In this document: one piece after another, positions 1-7,869 of the stretch
Numbering within the stretch: position 1 is the stretch's first letter
How the letters are laid out: the number at the start of each line of letters is the position of its first letter
NCBI GenBank assembly: GCA_964464145.1
Contig: CAYXFB010000028.1
Location: forward strand, 1-31,847
Length of the DNA: 31,847 nucleotides
Source: UBA5399 sp964464145
Lineage (GTDB): Bacteria; Bacillota; Clostridia; Christensenellales; Christensenellaceae
Direction: 5' to 3'
Program-made: the position numbers and the translations under genes
The notes under the pieces: generated by a model
What the model saw: the letters and a program-made list of their open reading frames with translations, nothing else
Told to the model about the DNA's origin: nothing
The model's database searches: none

Positions 1-55
1 GAGCAGCTGATTTGTAATCAGCAGGTTGCGGGTTCAAGTCCCATCATCAGCTCCA
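1..55 (+). tRNA. tRNA-Thr (anticodon TGT), 5' truncated
   Basis: The anticodon arm GCTGA-TTTGTAA-TCAGC gives anticodon TGT, which reads ACA (Thr). A T-arm with loop TTCAAGT follows, then an acceptor strand ending in an encoded CCA at 53-55. About 20 nt of the 5' end (acceptor, D-arm start) lie outside the window. The T-stem contains a C-A mismatch, so a covariance-model check would be useful, but the anticodon arm and CCA end are clear. Confidence 0.87.
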
Positions 56-60
56 CGCAT

Positions 61-108
61 GAACTGCCAGAAAAAACGTACCGAATGGTGCGTTTTTTTG
101 TGCAGTTC
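61..108 (+). terminator. intrinsic terminator after tRNA-Thr
   Basis: A long inverted repeat: GAACTGC (61-67) pairs with GCAGTTC (102-108), and inside it a 12-bp arm beginning AAAAAACG pairs with GGTGCGTTTTTT around a GAAT loop. The A-run and T-run make it potentially bidirectional. It ends the tRNA transcript. Confidence 0.8.
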
Positions 109-230
109 AGCGGTTCTTTTTTTGCGCAGCGAACAGGTCGCGTATCATCGTTTGATGGTATGCGATTTTTTTGTTATTGCGCCCGCATTGTATCTTTTTA
201 TTACACAGAGTATTTTTTACATTTTAAATC

Positions 231-259
231 TTGACAAAAGAGGGCAAGGGGTTTATTCT
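231..259 (+). promoter_or_regulatory. sigma-A promoter of the YtrA-ABC operon
   Basis: TTGACA (231-236), a 17-bp spacer, then TATTCT (254-259). The -35 matches the consensus perfectly and the spacing is optimal. The start is expected near 266, about 50 nt upstream of the regulator gene. Confidence 0.75.
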
Positions 260-268
260 TGAGTTGTT

Positions 269-300
269 GGTTAGTGACTTATACCATTAACTAGATAACC
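269..300 (+). promoter_or_regulatory. candidate operator for the YtrA-type regulator
   Basis: An imperfect inverted repeat (GGTTAGT at 269-275; ACTAGATAACC at 290-300, the second arm with two extra bases) lies just downstream of the predicted transcription start and upstream of the regulator gene. This is where an autoregulating GntR/YtrA repressor would bind. The assignment rests on position and symmetry only. Confidence 0.3.
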
Positions 301-316
301 ACTACTTAAAGGAGCT

Positions 317-682
317 ATGGCTTTGAATGATTCTTTGCCCGTATACATGCAAATAATGAATATCATAGCAACGGATATTATGACCGGCGTATACAAAGAA
401 AACGACCTTATTATTTCCACCACGCAAATATCAAAATTGTATTCCGTAAATCCCACTACCGCGGTGAAGGCTATAAGTAAGCTTGCGGACATGGGCATGC
501 TTTACAAAAAAAGAGGCATTGGAATGTGTGTGGCCGAGGGTGCGCGCGATATTATAACAAAGCAGCGCCGGGAGGAATTTTTTAAGGGAACTATACATTC
601 GATGCTGGAGGAAGCCCAAAATTTAGGTATTTCACCGGACGAAATAATACATTTGATAATGGAGGCGAAAGGCAATGATTGA
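317..682 (+). CDS. GntR-family regulator, YtrA subfamily
   Basis: A 121-residue one-domain regulator. Residues about 7-75 form the GntR winged helix-turn-helix, with an alanine/lysine-rich recognition region near 47-57 (NPTTAVKAISK). A short helical tail replaces the large effector domain, as in the YtrA subfamily that represses ABC-transporter operons. It overlaps the next gene (ABC ATPase) by 8 nt, the classic YtrA layout, so autorepression of this operon is likely. The ribosome site AAAGGAG (308-314) lies only 2 nt before the ATG at 317 but 8 nt before an in-frame TTG at 323, so TTG 323 may be the real start; two residues are at stake. The inducer cannot be read from the sequence. Confidence 0.85.
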   Translation: MALNDSLPVYMQIMNIIATDIMTGVYKENDLIISTTQISKLYSVNPTTAVKAISKLADMGMLYKKRGIGMCVAEGARDIITKQRREEFFKGTIHSMLEEAQNLGISPDEIIHLIMEAKGND

Positions 683-1520
683 ATTTCGGGATGTGACTAA
701 GAAATATAAAAAAACAGTTGCCATAAATGAATTATCACTGAAAGTAAAGGAGCAAGGTATATACTGCCTGCTGGGAAGGAATGGCGCGGGTAAAACAACA
801 CTGTTAAAACTGCTGGCCGGGCAAACAAACGCGACCTCGGGCGAACTGTTTGTAAACAACGTCAAAGTTTCCGCAAAGGATGTGCCGGGCGACGTAAGCT
901 TCGTGGAAAACAGCGCGGTTCAATTCAACCTTAAAATAGGCGAATTGATAGAGATGGCGGATCATTTGAACGAAAATTTTGACTATAAATTTGCGACCGA
1001 TATGCTAAACAGATTCTCCTTGGATCGCTATAAAAAATACAAGCACCTTTCCTATGGTATGAGAACTATGTTTGTGACGATACTCATGCTGTCCAGCAAT
1101 TCTAAAATAGTGCTGCTGGATGAGCCTGCTCTGGGTTTTGACGCTATCGCCCGCAAGGAATTCTATGATCTTGTGATGGAAAGCAGCCTTAATCATCCCC
1201 GCATAATCATAATCTCTACGCATCTCGTAGACGAAATAGCGCAGATAGCTCAACAACTCATATTGCTGGACAAGGGTAGCTTGGTGCTTCAAAAGGATAT
1301 TGCGGAGCTGGATGAGGAGGCTTACTCTCTTACGGGTAATGCTGAGGTAGTGATGCCTCTTACGAAGGAGCTCAACGTTATAGGCAAAACATCCGTGGGG
1401 AGCATGGTGGCCGTACACATATTTGACAGGCGCATAGACCCTCCCCGCGACGTATCTATAAGCCGGATGGGTCTGCAGGATTTCTTTATCAACATAGTTG
1501 GAGGAAAAAACAATGAATAA
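675..1520 (+). CDS. ABC transporter ATP-binding protein
   Basis: A 281-residue single ATPase domain. Walker A GRNGAGKTT is at 34-42. The signature is LSYGM at 125-129, with Tyr in place of the first Gly of LSGGQ. Walker B IVLLDEP is at 145-151 and the H-loop His is 183. The 90-residue tail after the ATPase core resembles the C-terminal region of YtrB/EcsA-type exporter ATPases. The start follows GGAGG (661-665) by 9 nt and overlaps the regulator gene. The partner is the six-helix membrane protein immediately downstream. No binding protein is present, so export or an envelope stress function is more likely than import. The substrate is unknown. Confidence 0.88.
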   Translation: MIEFRDVTKKYKKTVAINELSLKVKEQGIYCLLGRNGAGKTTLLKLLAGQTNATSGELFVNNVKVSAKDVPGDVSFVENSAVQFNLKIGELIEMADHLNENFDYKFATDMLNRFSLDRYKKYKHLSYGMRTMFVTILMLSSNSKIVLLDEPALGFDAIARKEFYDLVMESSLNHPRIIIISTHLVDEIAQIAQQLILLDKGSLVLQKDIAELDEEAYSLTGNAEVVMPLTKELNVIGKTSVGSMVAVHIFDRRIDPPRDVSISRMGLQDFFINIVGGKNNE

Positions 1521-2220
1521 GGCCGTGTGGAGCAGCACAAAAATAAACTTTCGTACCATAAAAGCGGCATACATTGTAACTTTTATTGTGCTTTTGGCCA
1601 TGCTTGTGCAGGATATAGTTAAAATGTGCCTGATATCAAACGGCGTGGATATGTCGCACGGTGTTTCAACAAACTGGGAAAATTCTTTATACATACTTGT
1701 AGCGTTAAGCGCCATACTCATACCCGCAAGAAACTATAAGAGAATTATGGGGTTGGGGGGCAGCCGCGCGGATTTTCTTAAAGGCAGTATTTTAAATTAT
1801 ATTATATTAGCTGCTTTGGTTTCGCTTGTAAATATAATAGTATATTATACATATGATGTTTTTGTAGCCGGCGCGTTTGGTTTTTCGGGTGAACTGAACC
1901 TGCTGAATGTATTTGGATGGGCAGCAAACGGGCCTGCCGTTGCTTTCCTGCAGCAATTTGCCTTTCTTTTTGGTCTGGCGTGTTTCCTGCACACCTTTAC
2001 CACTATGCAGGGCACAAAATGGGGGCTGGCCGCAGATATAGCCATAGTCGCCATAATATCTGTTTTCACGCCGATAGAGCCGCTCAGGCAGGCGGAGATA
2101 TGGTTTTTCAACCTGATAATTTTCCAGCCTAACGCCGTAGTGCAAATGCTGGCCTGTCTGATAATGGGCAGCCTTGTGTATTTGCTGAACAAGCCCCTTC
2201 TTGGGATAAAGCAACAATAG
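1513..2220 (+). CDS. ABC transporter permease-like membrane protein
   Basis: A 235-residue protein with about six hydrophobic segments (near residues 10-35, 52-70, 93-115, 133-155, 165-185 and 195-225) and no recognisable enzymatic motif. It is the expected membrane partner of the preceding ATPase, whose gene it overlaps by 8 nt. I place the start at ATG 1513, 8 nt after GGAGG (1500-1504), rather than at the upstream in-frame ATG 1498, which lacks a ribosome site. The polytopic topology and the position in a YtrA operon support the call; there is no sequence motif for a substrate. Confidence 0.75.
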   Translation: MNKAVWSSTKINFRTIKAAYIVTFIVLLAMLVQDIVKMCLISNGVDMSHGVSTNWENSLYILVALSAILIPARNYKRIMGLGGSRADFLKGSILNYIILAALVSLVNIIVYYTYDVFVAGAFGFSGELNLLNVFGWAANGPAVAFLQQFAFLFGLACFLHTFTTMQGTKWGLAADIAIVAIISVFTPIEPLRQAEIWFFNLIIFQPNAVVQMLACLIMGSLVYLLNKPLLGIKQQ

Positions 2221-2231
2221 AGGTGATACTG

Positions 2232-3491
2232 ATGCAACAAGCATATCAATTAGATAACGCGGCGAAAGTTTTTCCCGCGACAACAACGCGATACAACTCC
2301 TCGGTTTTTCGCTTGGCCGTAACTTTAAAGGAAAAGGTTGTTCCGGAGCGGCTGCAAAGCGCGCTGGATAAAACGGTGAGGCGATATCCGTTCTTTGCTG
2401 TGCAAAATAGAAACGGTCTGTTTTGGCACTATATAAAGTGCAGCGAAAAACGCATAATTGTTGCCGAGGAGAGCGAGTACCCCTGTGCCTCGATGGAGCA
2501 TAAGAGCATGGATGGCTTTCTTATGCGCGTATTGTACTATAAAAAGCGCATATCCGTAGAGCTTTTCCACACTGTAACGGATGGCTTTGGCGGGCTGGAG
2601 TTTCTTAAAACACTGCTATACGAATATCTGCTGGCCTGCGGTAAGCATGTTTCGCACGATGGTATGATACGAATCGCGGATCAAGGCTTCTCCGAAGCCG
2701 AAATAGAGGACAGCTTTGAGAAATATTACGATCCCGATATTGCGCCGAATAAGTCTAAACCTGCAAACGCCTACCACATAGAGGGCACCCGCCATGAGCG
2801 GTACGGCAATTGCGCCATACACGGCGTTTACGATGCCGAAGAGCTGAATGCCGGCGCAAAGCAACGTGGGCTCACGATCACTCAGTTTTTATGCGCGGCG
2901 TTGGCCTATGCCATAAAGAGCGAGGGCGGCGTCAACGAAAGGTCGGCGGACACGGTTATTTCGGTTCCGGTAAATCTGAGGCAACTGTTTCCATCGGGCA
3001 CGCTGAAGAATTTCTTTTGCGTGCCAAACATAAAGGTGCCCTATGAGAAGACCGCCTTTGACGATATGTGCGCTCAAATAAAAACCGAGTTTGGCGCCAA
3101 GGTCAACAGGGAATACTTACAGTCATTGATGGCGGAAAATCACAATATATTCGCCCATCCCTTCATACGCATAGCCCCTCTTTTTTTGAAGAATGCGGGC
3201 ACCAAGTTCGTTTTTTGCAAGTGGGGCGAAAACGCCAAATCTATAACATTTTCCAATCTTGGCAGACTGGTTTTGCCAAGGTCTGTGGAAGAATATGTGG
3301 ATCGGGTGGAGGCGCTCACATATCCCACCCCCAAAAGCCCTTTGGGGTGCGCGGTTTGCACAGCCGCCGGAAGACTCACTGTTTCCTTTTCGAGCGCCAT
3401 ACGCGAAAAAAATGTGGTACGCAGGTTTTTTGAGGTAATAGCCGAGCAAACGGGATTTTTCGCCGATGTATACTCTAATGAATGGAGCTGA
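2232..3491 (+). CDS. CoA-dependent acyltransferase-like protein (condensation/alcohol acetyltransferase superfamily)
   Basis: A 419-residue soluble protein. It contains HTVTDG at about residues 113-118, the HxxxDG catalytic motif of the CoA-dependent acyltransferase/condensation superfamily, whose His acts as general base. The N-terminal pattern (binding-site start, RYPFFAV) and a second-half NFF/FSNLG region also fit that fold. ATG 2232 is preferred to GTG 2223 because AGAGGTGA (2219-2226) lies at the right distance. The next gene encodes a zinc-ribbon membrane protein; this pair recurs in Clostridia. The role may be acyl transfer to a lipid or small molecule handled with the upstream ABC transporter. 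The donor and acceptor are not known. Confidence 0.7.
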   Translation: MQQAYQLDNAAKVFPATTTRYNSSVFRLAVTLKEKVVPERLQSALDKTVRRYPFFAVQNRNGLFWHYIKCSEKRIIVAEESEYPCASMEHKSMDGFLMRVLYYKKRISVELFHTVTDGFGGLEFLKTLLYEYLLACGKHVSHDGMIRIADQGFSEAEIEDSFEKYYDPDIAPNKSKPANAYHIEGTRHERYGNCAIHGVYDAEELNAGAKQRGLTITQFLCAALAYAIKSEGGVNERSADTVISVPVNLRQLFPSGTLKNFFCVPNIKVPYEKTAFDDMCAQIKTEFGAKVNREYLQSLMAENHNIFAHPFIRIAPLFLKNAGTKFVFCKWGENAKSITFSNLGRLVLPRSVEEYVDRVEALTYPTPKSPLGCAVCTAAGRLTVSFSSAIREKNVVRRFFEVIAEQTGFFADVYSNEWS

Positions 3492-3496
3492 ATGAT

Positions 3497-4165
3497 ATGA
3501 CAAAGTGTATATGCTGTGGCATGAACGTTTACGAGGGGCATTCCGTCTGCCCGCTGTGCGATACGCCGCTTGAAAATATAAAAATAGAAGGCAAGGCGGC
3601 ATATCCGGTGTACAAGCGCGCCGAAGCCGTTCAAATAAAGAGCGGCAAAGCCTGCAAGATAGCCTCCGTTGCAGTTATAGCGCTGCTGGCTTTTCTGAAT
3701 ATAATAACATACCCGCTGGCACCCGCGCTGTGGTCTTTAAATGTGGCCGCGCCGATCTGCTATGCGTGGTTTCTCGCGAAAAATACCGCTCAGGCGAATG
3801 TGAACGGCGGCGCAAAGGTGTTGTTTCACCTGATGGCAATATCCATACTTGTGATAGTGGTGGATGTCGCTTCCGGTTTTTTAAGGTGGTCGGTAAATTT
3901 TGTGGTGCCCTTCCTCATACTTTCCACCGCGTTGATATACGTAATGGCTTCGCTAAAAGGTAAGGATTGGGAAAAGCGCATACGCCATATTTTGGGATTT
4001 GCCGCTGCCGGGTTTGTGCCTATGCTGCTGTTTGTGCTTGGCATTTCCAGCGTGCTTTGGACCGGCATTATGTGCGCGGGCTTCTCCGCCGCGATTGTTT
4101 GGAGCCTGCGTTCGTCGAAACTATCGCTGATACGCTCCGAGCTGTTATGGATATTTCATGTATAG
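3497..4165 (+). CDS. zinc-ribbon membrane protein (DUF6320-like)
   Basis: A 222-residue protein with two CxxC knuckles at the N-terminus (CICCG near residues 4-8 and CPLC near 19-22), which should bind one zinc. About five to six transmembrane helices follow (starting near residue 55), then a short amphipathic tail. I chose ATG 3497 because GGAG (3484-3487) lies 9 nt upstream and the protein then begins directly at the zinc ribbon; the upstream ATG 3482 overlaps the acyltransferase gene. Proteins of this layout commonly accompany the acyltransferase-like protein in Clostridia. Function unknown; membrane anchoring of the acyltransferase is my inference. Confidence 0.65.
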   Translation: MTKCICCGMNVYEGHSVCPLCDTPLENIKIEGKAAYPVYKRAEAVQIKSGKACKIASVAVIALLAFLNIITYPLAPALWSLNVAAPICYAWFLAKNTAQANVNGGAKVLFHLMAISILVIVVDVASGFLRWSVNFVVPFLILSTALIYVMASLKGKDWEKRIRHILGFAAAGFVPMLLFVLGISSVLWTGIMCAGFSAAIVWSLRSSKLSLIRSELLWIFHV

Positions 4166-4278
4166 CTCGATTGATAAAAACGGTGCAGTGGCGCTCTTGT
4201 AGGCATGGATCGCGCTGGCCGCTTTTGAGGCGGGGAGATCACTGCGGCTCATATAAAAAATCTGCTCCGGAAAGGGGC

Positions 4279-4836
4279 CTACAGGCCGTATAAAAAATAG
4301 CCCGCCACGCCCGATGCTATTATTATTATCATGGGGTTGAGCTTGAATTTTCGCAGAGTGAACAGGCATATGGCAAACACTATCGCGGAGGTGAGGTTCA
4401 GCCCCGCGTCTATTTGGTATATGTCGCTCGCGCCGAAGAACATTAGCAGCAGTATGGTGGCGGCAGCGGCGGCGATAAGCCCAGCGGAGGCGGCCTTGAG
4501 CGTTTGAAGCACGTCGTTCACCAGGCGGTGCTCGCTGTTTTTGGTGAAAAATTTGTACAGCAAAAAGGCTATTATTATACCGGGCAGCACACAGCCGAAG
4601 GTGGCCACAACGGCGCCGGGAAGCCCTGCCACGCGGGTGCCCACGAAGGTGGAGGTGTTCACGGCCACGGGCCCGGGCGTCATCTGGGATATTGTTATTA
4701 TATCTGTATATTCCTGCATGGAAAGCCAGCCGTTTTGATCTACCACGTATTGCTGTATTAGCGGAATGACGGCATACCCGCCGCCAAAGCTCATTATACC
4801 TATTTGTAAAAAGTTAATCAGTAAGGTCAAAAGCAC
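4279..4836 (-). CDS. chrA: chromate transporter, half-size subunit (ChrA family)
   Basis: A 185-residue membrane protein with the CHR-family hallmarks: FGGGYAVIPLI at residues 18-28 and a MTPGPVAVNTSTFVG stretch at about 52-66. It has about six transmembrane helices, so it is one half of a full-length transporter. It overlaps the partner half-transporter gene upstream by 23 nt, as expected for a heterodimeric short-chain CHR pair. The family exports chromate by proton/anion exchange, but the physiological substrate in gut anaerobes is usually unknown. The gene converges with the operon ending at 4165; the 113 bp between them hold no clear terminator. Confidence 0.88.
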   Translation of the reverse strand: MLLTLLINFLQIGIMSFGGGYAVIPLIQQYVVDQNGWLSMQEYTDIITISQMTPGPVAVNTSTFVGTRVAGLPGAVVATFGCVLPGIIIAFLLYKFFTKNSEHRLVNDVLQTLKAASAGLIAAAAATILLLMFFGASDIYQIDAGLNLTSAIVFAICLFTLRKFKLNPMIIIIASGVAGYFLYGL

Positions 4837-5404
4837 CGGGAGGCCCTCCTTTTCCGCGTTTTCTGAGCAGGCTTTCGGCTATGGAAAGCGCCACGCAAAC
4901 TATCAGTATAAGCGCCACATTTATATGCAGCAGGAAGCAGGCCACGAATGTGGCGGGGATAAGGATAGTGCTTAAAAGCCGCTTTTGACCGAACACCGTT
5001 TTGCACATATCTATGACGAAATCCACAATTACGGCAGCAACGCCCGCCTCCATGCCCTTTAGCACGGCGGCCACGACCACGTTGTCCCTAAAGGCGGTGT
5101 AGTTGATTGAGATCACCGTGAGGATCACTATGGGAGGAATGATCGTGCCCACGTAGCTCACCAATATACCGGGGAATTTAGCCACGTGATAGCCGGCCAG
5201 CGTGGCGGTGTTTACGGCTATGGCACCGGGCGAGGACTGCGCGAAGGCGGCGATGTTCAGCAGCTCCTTCTCCGTCATGAGCTGTTTTTTCTGCACAAAA
5301 AATTTGCGTACCATGGGTATCACCACATAGCCGCCGCCAAATGTGAACGCACTAATATAAAGGCTCACGCCAAAAAGCCACAGCAAGAGTTTTCGTTTTT
5401 CCAT
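4814..5404 (-). CDS. chrA: chromate transporter, half-size subunit (ChrA family)
   Basis: A 196-residue partner of the downstream half-transporter. It carries FTFGGGYVVIPMV near residues 21-33 and a SSPGAIAVNTATLAG stretch near 62-76, with about six transmembrane helices and a basic C-terminal tail. Two divergent CHR halves with opposite predicted topology form a heterodimer in Bacillota. I chose ATG 5404; an in-frame ATG at 5422 would overlap a TATACT element. Neither start has a visible Shine-Dalgarno sequence. A TTTACT-N17-TATACT promoter ends 6 nt before ATG 5404, so the message may be leaderless. Confidence 0.85.
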   Translation of the reverse strand: MEKRKLLLWLFGVSLYISAFTFGGGYVVIPMVRKFFVQKKQLMTEKELLNIAAFAQSSPGAIAVNTATLAGYHVAKFPGILVSYVGTIIPPIVILTVISINYTAFRDNVVVAAVLKGMEAGVAAVIVDFVIDMCKTVFGQKRLLSTILIPATFVACFLLHINVALILIVCVALSIAESLLRKRGKGGPPGAFDLTD

Positions 5405-5410
5405 GTCTAT

Positions 5411-5439
5411 AGTATAGGCCATTTAATTAAATAAGTAAA
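5411..5439 (-). promoter_or_regulatory. promoter of the chromate transporter pair
   Basis: On the minus strand: TTTACT (5439-5434), a 17-bp spacer, then TATACT (5416-5411). The -10 box ends 6 nt before ATG 5404, which predicts transcription starting at or next to the start codon. The -35 matches 4 of 6 and the -10 5 of 6. Confidence 0.5.
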
Positions 5440-5463
5440 ATTTTGTGGCGCATTAACGATATG

Positions 5464-5495
5464 AAAAAGCGTCCGGTATAATTTCCGGACGCTTT
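5464..5495 (-). terminator. intrinsic terminator of the sigma/anti-sigma operon
   Basis: A perfect 11-bp stem (AAAGCGTCCGG at 5466-5476 with CCGGACGCTTT at 5485-5495) and an 8-nt loop. On the minus strand it is followed by a T-run, and it lies 16 nt after the stop codon at 5512. Confidence 0.88.
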
Positions 5496-5511
5496 CCATG
5501 TTGATACTGGG

Positions 5512-7035
5512 TTAATTCATGCTGAACTGTAAAACACTATCGGTGAGTGTAGTGCTGTCCTCCTGCCAACCGGTTATATCATCATTAGATATTTTCGTGA
5601 GCTTGCCCTCCACGTATTCTGTATTGTCATATCCGGAATACCTGCTCAATGATGGGATAATTTCGATATCACGTAAGGCTTTGAGTTCTGAGGGAAGAAT
5701 ACTCAGTTCTATGCATATCACAGAGTCCTCTCCATTCTCGCCGCCTAAAAATGTTTCACTGCGCTTTATCAAAGGGCTTCCGTTGCCAGTTATGCCATAG
5801 CCAAGCGCGCTGATAAAGCAAGCCTTATCGCGTTCGGACCAATCATCCGGACAATTCATGCCTAAATACAATTTGGTGTAGGTGGGGGAGATCTCAAGTT
5901 TTTGGGCTGTCATGCTCACGCCTGACATATCCACCGTTTTGTTTACAAACGAAGTGTATCCGGCCTCGCTCTCCCAATCTGACCACATGTATGTTCCGCT
6001 TCCGCTGAAATTAACAGTTTCGTCTATAGCTATATACTCATTTGTCCTTGCGCCATTGGTGTCGAAGCTGAAACTGAGCTTTAGCTTGCCTATTTCAGTA
6101 CCCTGATAGCTTATTGCGTCCTCCTCTTGAATAGGTTTGGAGAAGTCGGTCAAAACGAGGGGCATATACACCTCAACCTGTTGCACACCCTCCAATTTTG
6201 GCATATCCGCTTGGGAAGCGTCGAAGGTGGCTATGGCCTCGTCCATTAGGGCGGCCTGTTCGTCGTAGGAAAGGCTGGCAAAATCATCGGGCAGATCCGC
6301 TGGCTTTTCTATGCGTATGGTAGACGCAAAGCTTATGGAATCGGCATTTTTGGCAGTTTCAACGCCCTCGGCCGATAAAAGGCCCGTTTTTTCATCAATA
6401 AATTTCATCCACATCTGCTGCGTGGATTCCGTAATATTTGCGTCACAGGAAGCCTGATATATTTGACCGTTCAAAAAAATATATCCAGGGTTGCCCATCC
6501 AAATCTCGTATGGAAATTCAAGCGCTTCGCCTGAGCTTTCTGTGTGTGTGCCACCCAATGCAAATTCGGGTACGCCGCCGCCCATGTCGAAACCGACTAT
6601 GAGTTGCTCTCCGTCATAATATATATCGCCTACAGAGGGGTTCAGCTTGTCCGCCCATTCTCGCCATTCGGGAGCTATCTCCACAATTTCCACGCTGTTT
6701 GAGCTTGCGGTCTGCTGGACATCAGGTTTTGAATCAGCTATTATGGCCTCAAGCTCGGGGGTGGACACGCGTTGAGCTGGTGGCTGGGCAACGTAGCTTT
6801 GTACGCTGAAATTCACCTCAAACCATTGCGCTATGGCCGCTCTCACCGGTGGAACGGTTGCGCATATCAAAACCGCCGCGCTTACGCAGGCAAGTATGGG
6901 TATGAGCCTACGCTGTTTTTTTCGAACACTTTTGTACCGCTGTGCGCCATTCAAAACGTTTAGCCGCAGATGCTCAAGATCGGGTAGAATCTCCCGTGCC
7001 GCTTCCTTATAGAAAATATATTCACTATTTTTCAT
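5512..7035 (-). CDS. DUF4179-type membrane protein, probable anti-sigma factor
   Basis: A 507-residue single-pass protein: a basic cytoplasmic segment (1-43), one transmembrane helix at about 44-62, then a large extracytoplasmic region. The helix and following VPPVRAAIAQWF match the start of DUF4179 domains found in anti-sigma-like partners of ECF sigma factors. The start overlaps the end of the sigma gene by 11 nt, so the two are translationally coupled. The usual zinc anti-sigma motif (HxxxCxxC) is absent; the short N-terminal segment would have to bind the sigma factor. Role inferred: holding the sigma factor at the membrane until an envelope signal arrives. The signal is unknown. Confidence 0.75.
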   Translation of the reverse strand: MKNSEYIFYKEAAREILPDLEHLRLNVLNGAQRYKSVRKKQRRLIPILACVSAAVLICATVPPVRAAIAQWFEVNFSVQSYVAQPPAQRVSTPELEAIIADSKPDVQQTASSNSVEIVEIAPEWREWADKLNPSVGDIYYDGEQLIVGFDMGGGVPEFALGGTHTESSGEALEFPYEIWMGNPGYIFLNGQIYQASCDANITESTQQMWMKFIDEKTGLLSAEGVETAKNADSISFASTIRIEKPADLPDDFASLSYDEQAALMDEAIATFDASQADMPKLEGVQQVEVYMPLVLTDFSKPIQEEDAISYQGTEIGKLKLSFSFDTNGARTNEYIAIDETVNFSGSGTYMWSDWESEAGYTSFVNKTVDMSGVSMTAQKLEISPTYTKLYLGMNCPDDWSERDKACFISALGYGITGNGSPLIKRSETFLGGENGEDSVICIELSILPSELKALRDIEIIPSLSRYSGYDNTEYVEGKLTKISNDDITGWQEDSTTLTDSVLQFSMN

Positions 7036-7609
7036 ATCCGTTCACCAATCCTTTTCTTATGGCGTTTCGGGCGCGCCAAAGCCTGTCCTTCACGTTGCTC
7101 TCGCTTATGCCTATACTCTGCGCGATGGCGGATACGGGCATATCGTAAAAATAGTAGAGTACAAAGGCTTTATATGAAAATAACGGCAGCTTTTTCACCA
7201 GCGTTTTTACGGTCTCCATTTCATCGCGCATTTCAAGCAGCGCATCAAAGGCTATACCTTCGTCCGGTATAAGATCGTCGAAGCCTTGAAGATCGGTTTC
7301 ACGTTCTTTTTTGATAATCTTGTGTTTGTAATATCGTGACAGTTCTTGGTGGGCAAGTTTGTTCAAAAAACCTGCCGGGGATTTTATATCGGCGTACCCT
7401 TTTTTTATTATGCGCGCGTAAAATTCCTGATACACGCTTTGCAGTATATCCTCCACCTGATCTGCATTGCTTGTTTTGATCACGATGAGCTTCATTAGCT
7501 CGGCGCTTGTTTTGTGGTAAACGCTGTTAAAGTAAGTCTCGGCGTTCATACTGCGTGACCATACCCTTTCTTGTGTGCTGGCTATATACATATAATAACC
7601 GCCTTTCAT
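7025..7609 (-). CDS. ECF-type RNA polymerase sigma factor
   Basis: A 194-residue sigma-70 family protein. Region 2 spans about residues 25-95 (DQVEDILQSVYQEFYARI, then the SPAGFLNKLA helix). Region 4 is at about 135-190, with the helix-turn-helix MPVSAIAQSIGISESNVKDR typical of Sigma70_r4. There is no region 3, so it is an ECF group factor. GGAG sits 6 nt before ATG 7609. It is first in a two-gene operon with the DUF4179 membrane protein. A TTTTCA-N17-TATAGT promoter lies upstream. The target genes cannot be deduced; the divergent hydrogenase operon shares its upstream region and could be one, but nothing in the sequence proves it. Confidence 0.85.
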   Translation of the reverse strand: MKGGYYMYIASTQERVWSRSMNAETYFNSVYHKTSAELMKLIVIKTSNADQVEDILQSVYQEFYARIIKKGYADIKSPAGFLNKLAHQELSRYYKHKIIKKERETDLQGFDDLIPDEGIAFDALLEMRDEMETVKTLVKKLPLFSYKAFVLYYFYDMPVSAIAQSIGISESNVKDRLWRARNAIRKGLVNGYEK

Positions 7610-7641
7610 ATTTGTCTCCGCGGATATTTTTTTACCGGTTC

Positions 7642-7670
7642 ACTATATAAGCGGCTTGTTTTCATGAAAA
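7642..7670 (-). promoter_or_regulatory. promoter of the ECF sigma operon
   Basis: On the minus strand: TTTTCA (7670-7665), 17 bp, then TATAGT (7647-7642). The -35 box lies inside the palindrome TTTTCATGAAAA (7659-7670), suggesting regulation at this site. Confidence 0.45.
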
Positions 7671-7700
7671 GGTCTGATACGCTCCCTATTTGTCATGAAA
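7659..7700. promoter_or_regulatory. paired TCATGAAA motifs, candidate operator
   Basis: TCATGAAA occurs at 7662-7669, within the perfect 12-bp palindrome TTTTCATGAAAA, and again at 7693-7700. The spacing is 31 bp (about three helical turns). The motifs lie in the divergent region between the sigma operon and the hydrogenase operon, on one face of the helix. The binding protein is unknown. Confidence 0.3.
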
Positions 7701-7869
7701 TTATGTTGGATATTTAGCATATTAAAACAATAATAACACTGTAGGTATGCAAAATATGTGTTTTGTTATAAATTCATCACACTTTTTTGTTACACTTGCA
7801 GTATGTTTAGCAAACAGCGCACATTTTCACTTTCAAAAAACGAATAGAACGGCAGGGAGGTATTTATTT

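Noticed and set aside
26..262. A 78-codon open frame
   Set aside because: It begins inside the tRNA, reads through its terminator and has no ribosome site.
1005..1721. A 238-codon open frame on the minus strand
   Set aside because: Antisense to the ABC ATPase and permease genes, with no domain.
4166..4278. Bidirectional terminator between convergent genes
   Set aside because: Only 4-bp stems (GGCC-TACA-GGCC, CCGC/GCGG) without proper T-tracts could be found.
7706..7734. TTGGAT-N17-AATAAT as the hydrogenase promoter
   Set aside because: The -35 matches only 3 of 6 and the leader would be about 130 nt; not strong enough to annotate.
7764..7800. Two TTGTTA motifs as a Rex redox-repressor site
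   Set aside because: Rex needs an inverted pair (TTAACAA as second half); only same-direction half sites are present.
7747..7869. N-terminal extension of the NuoE-like protein
   Set aside because: There is no ribosome site at 7747; ATG 7870 has GGGAGG at good spacing and gives the usual family length.
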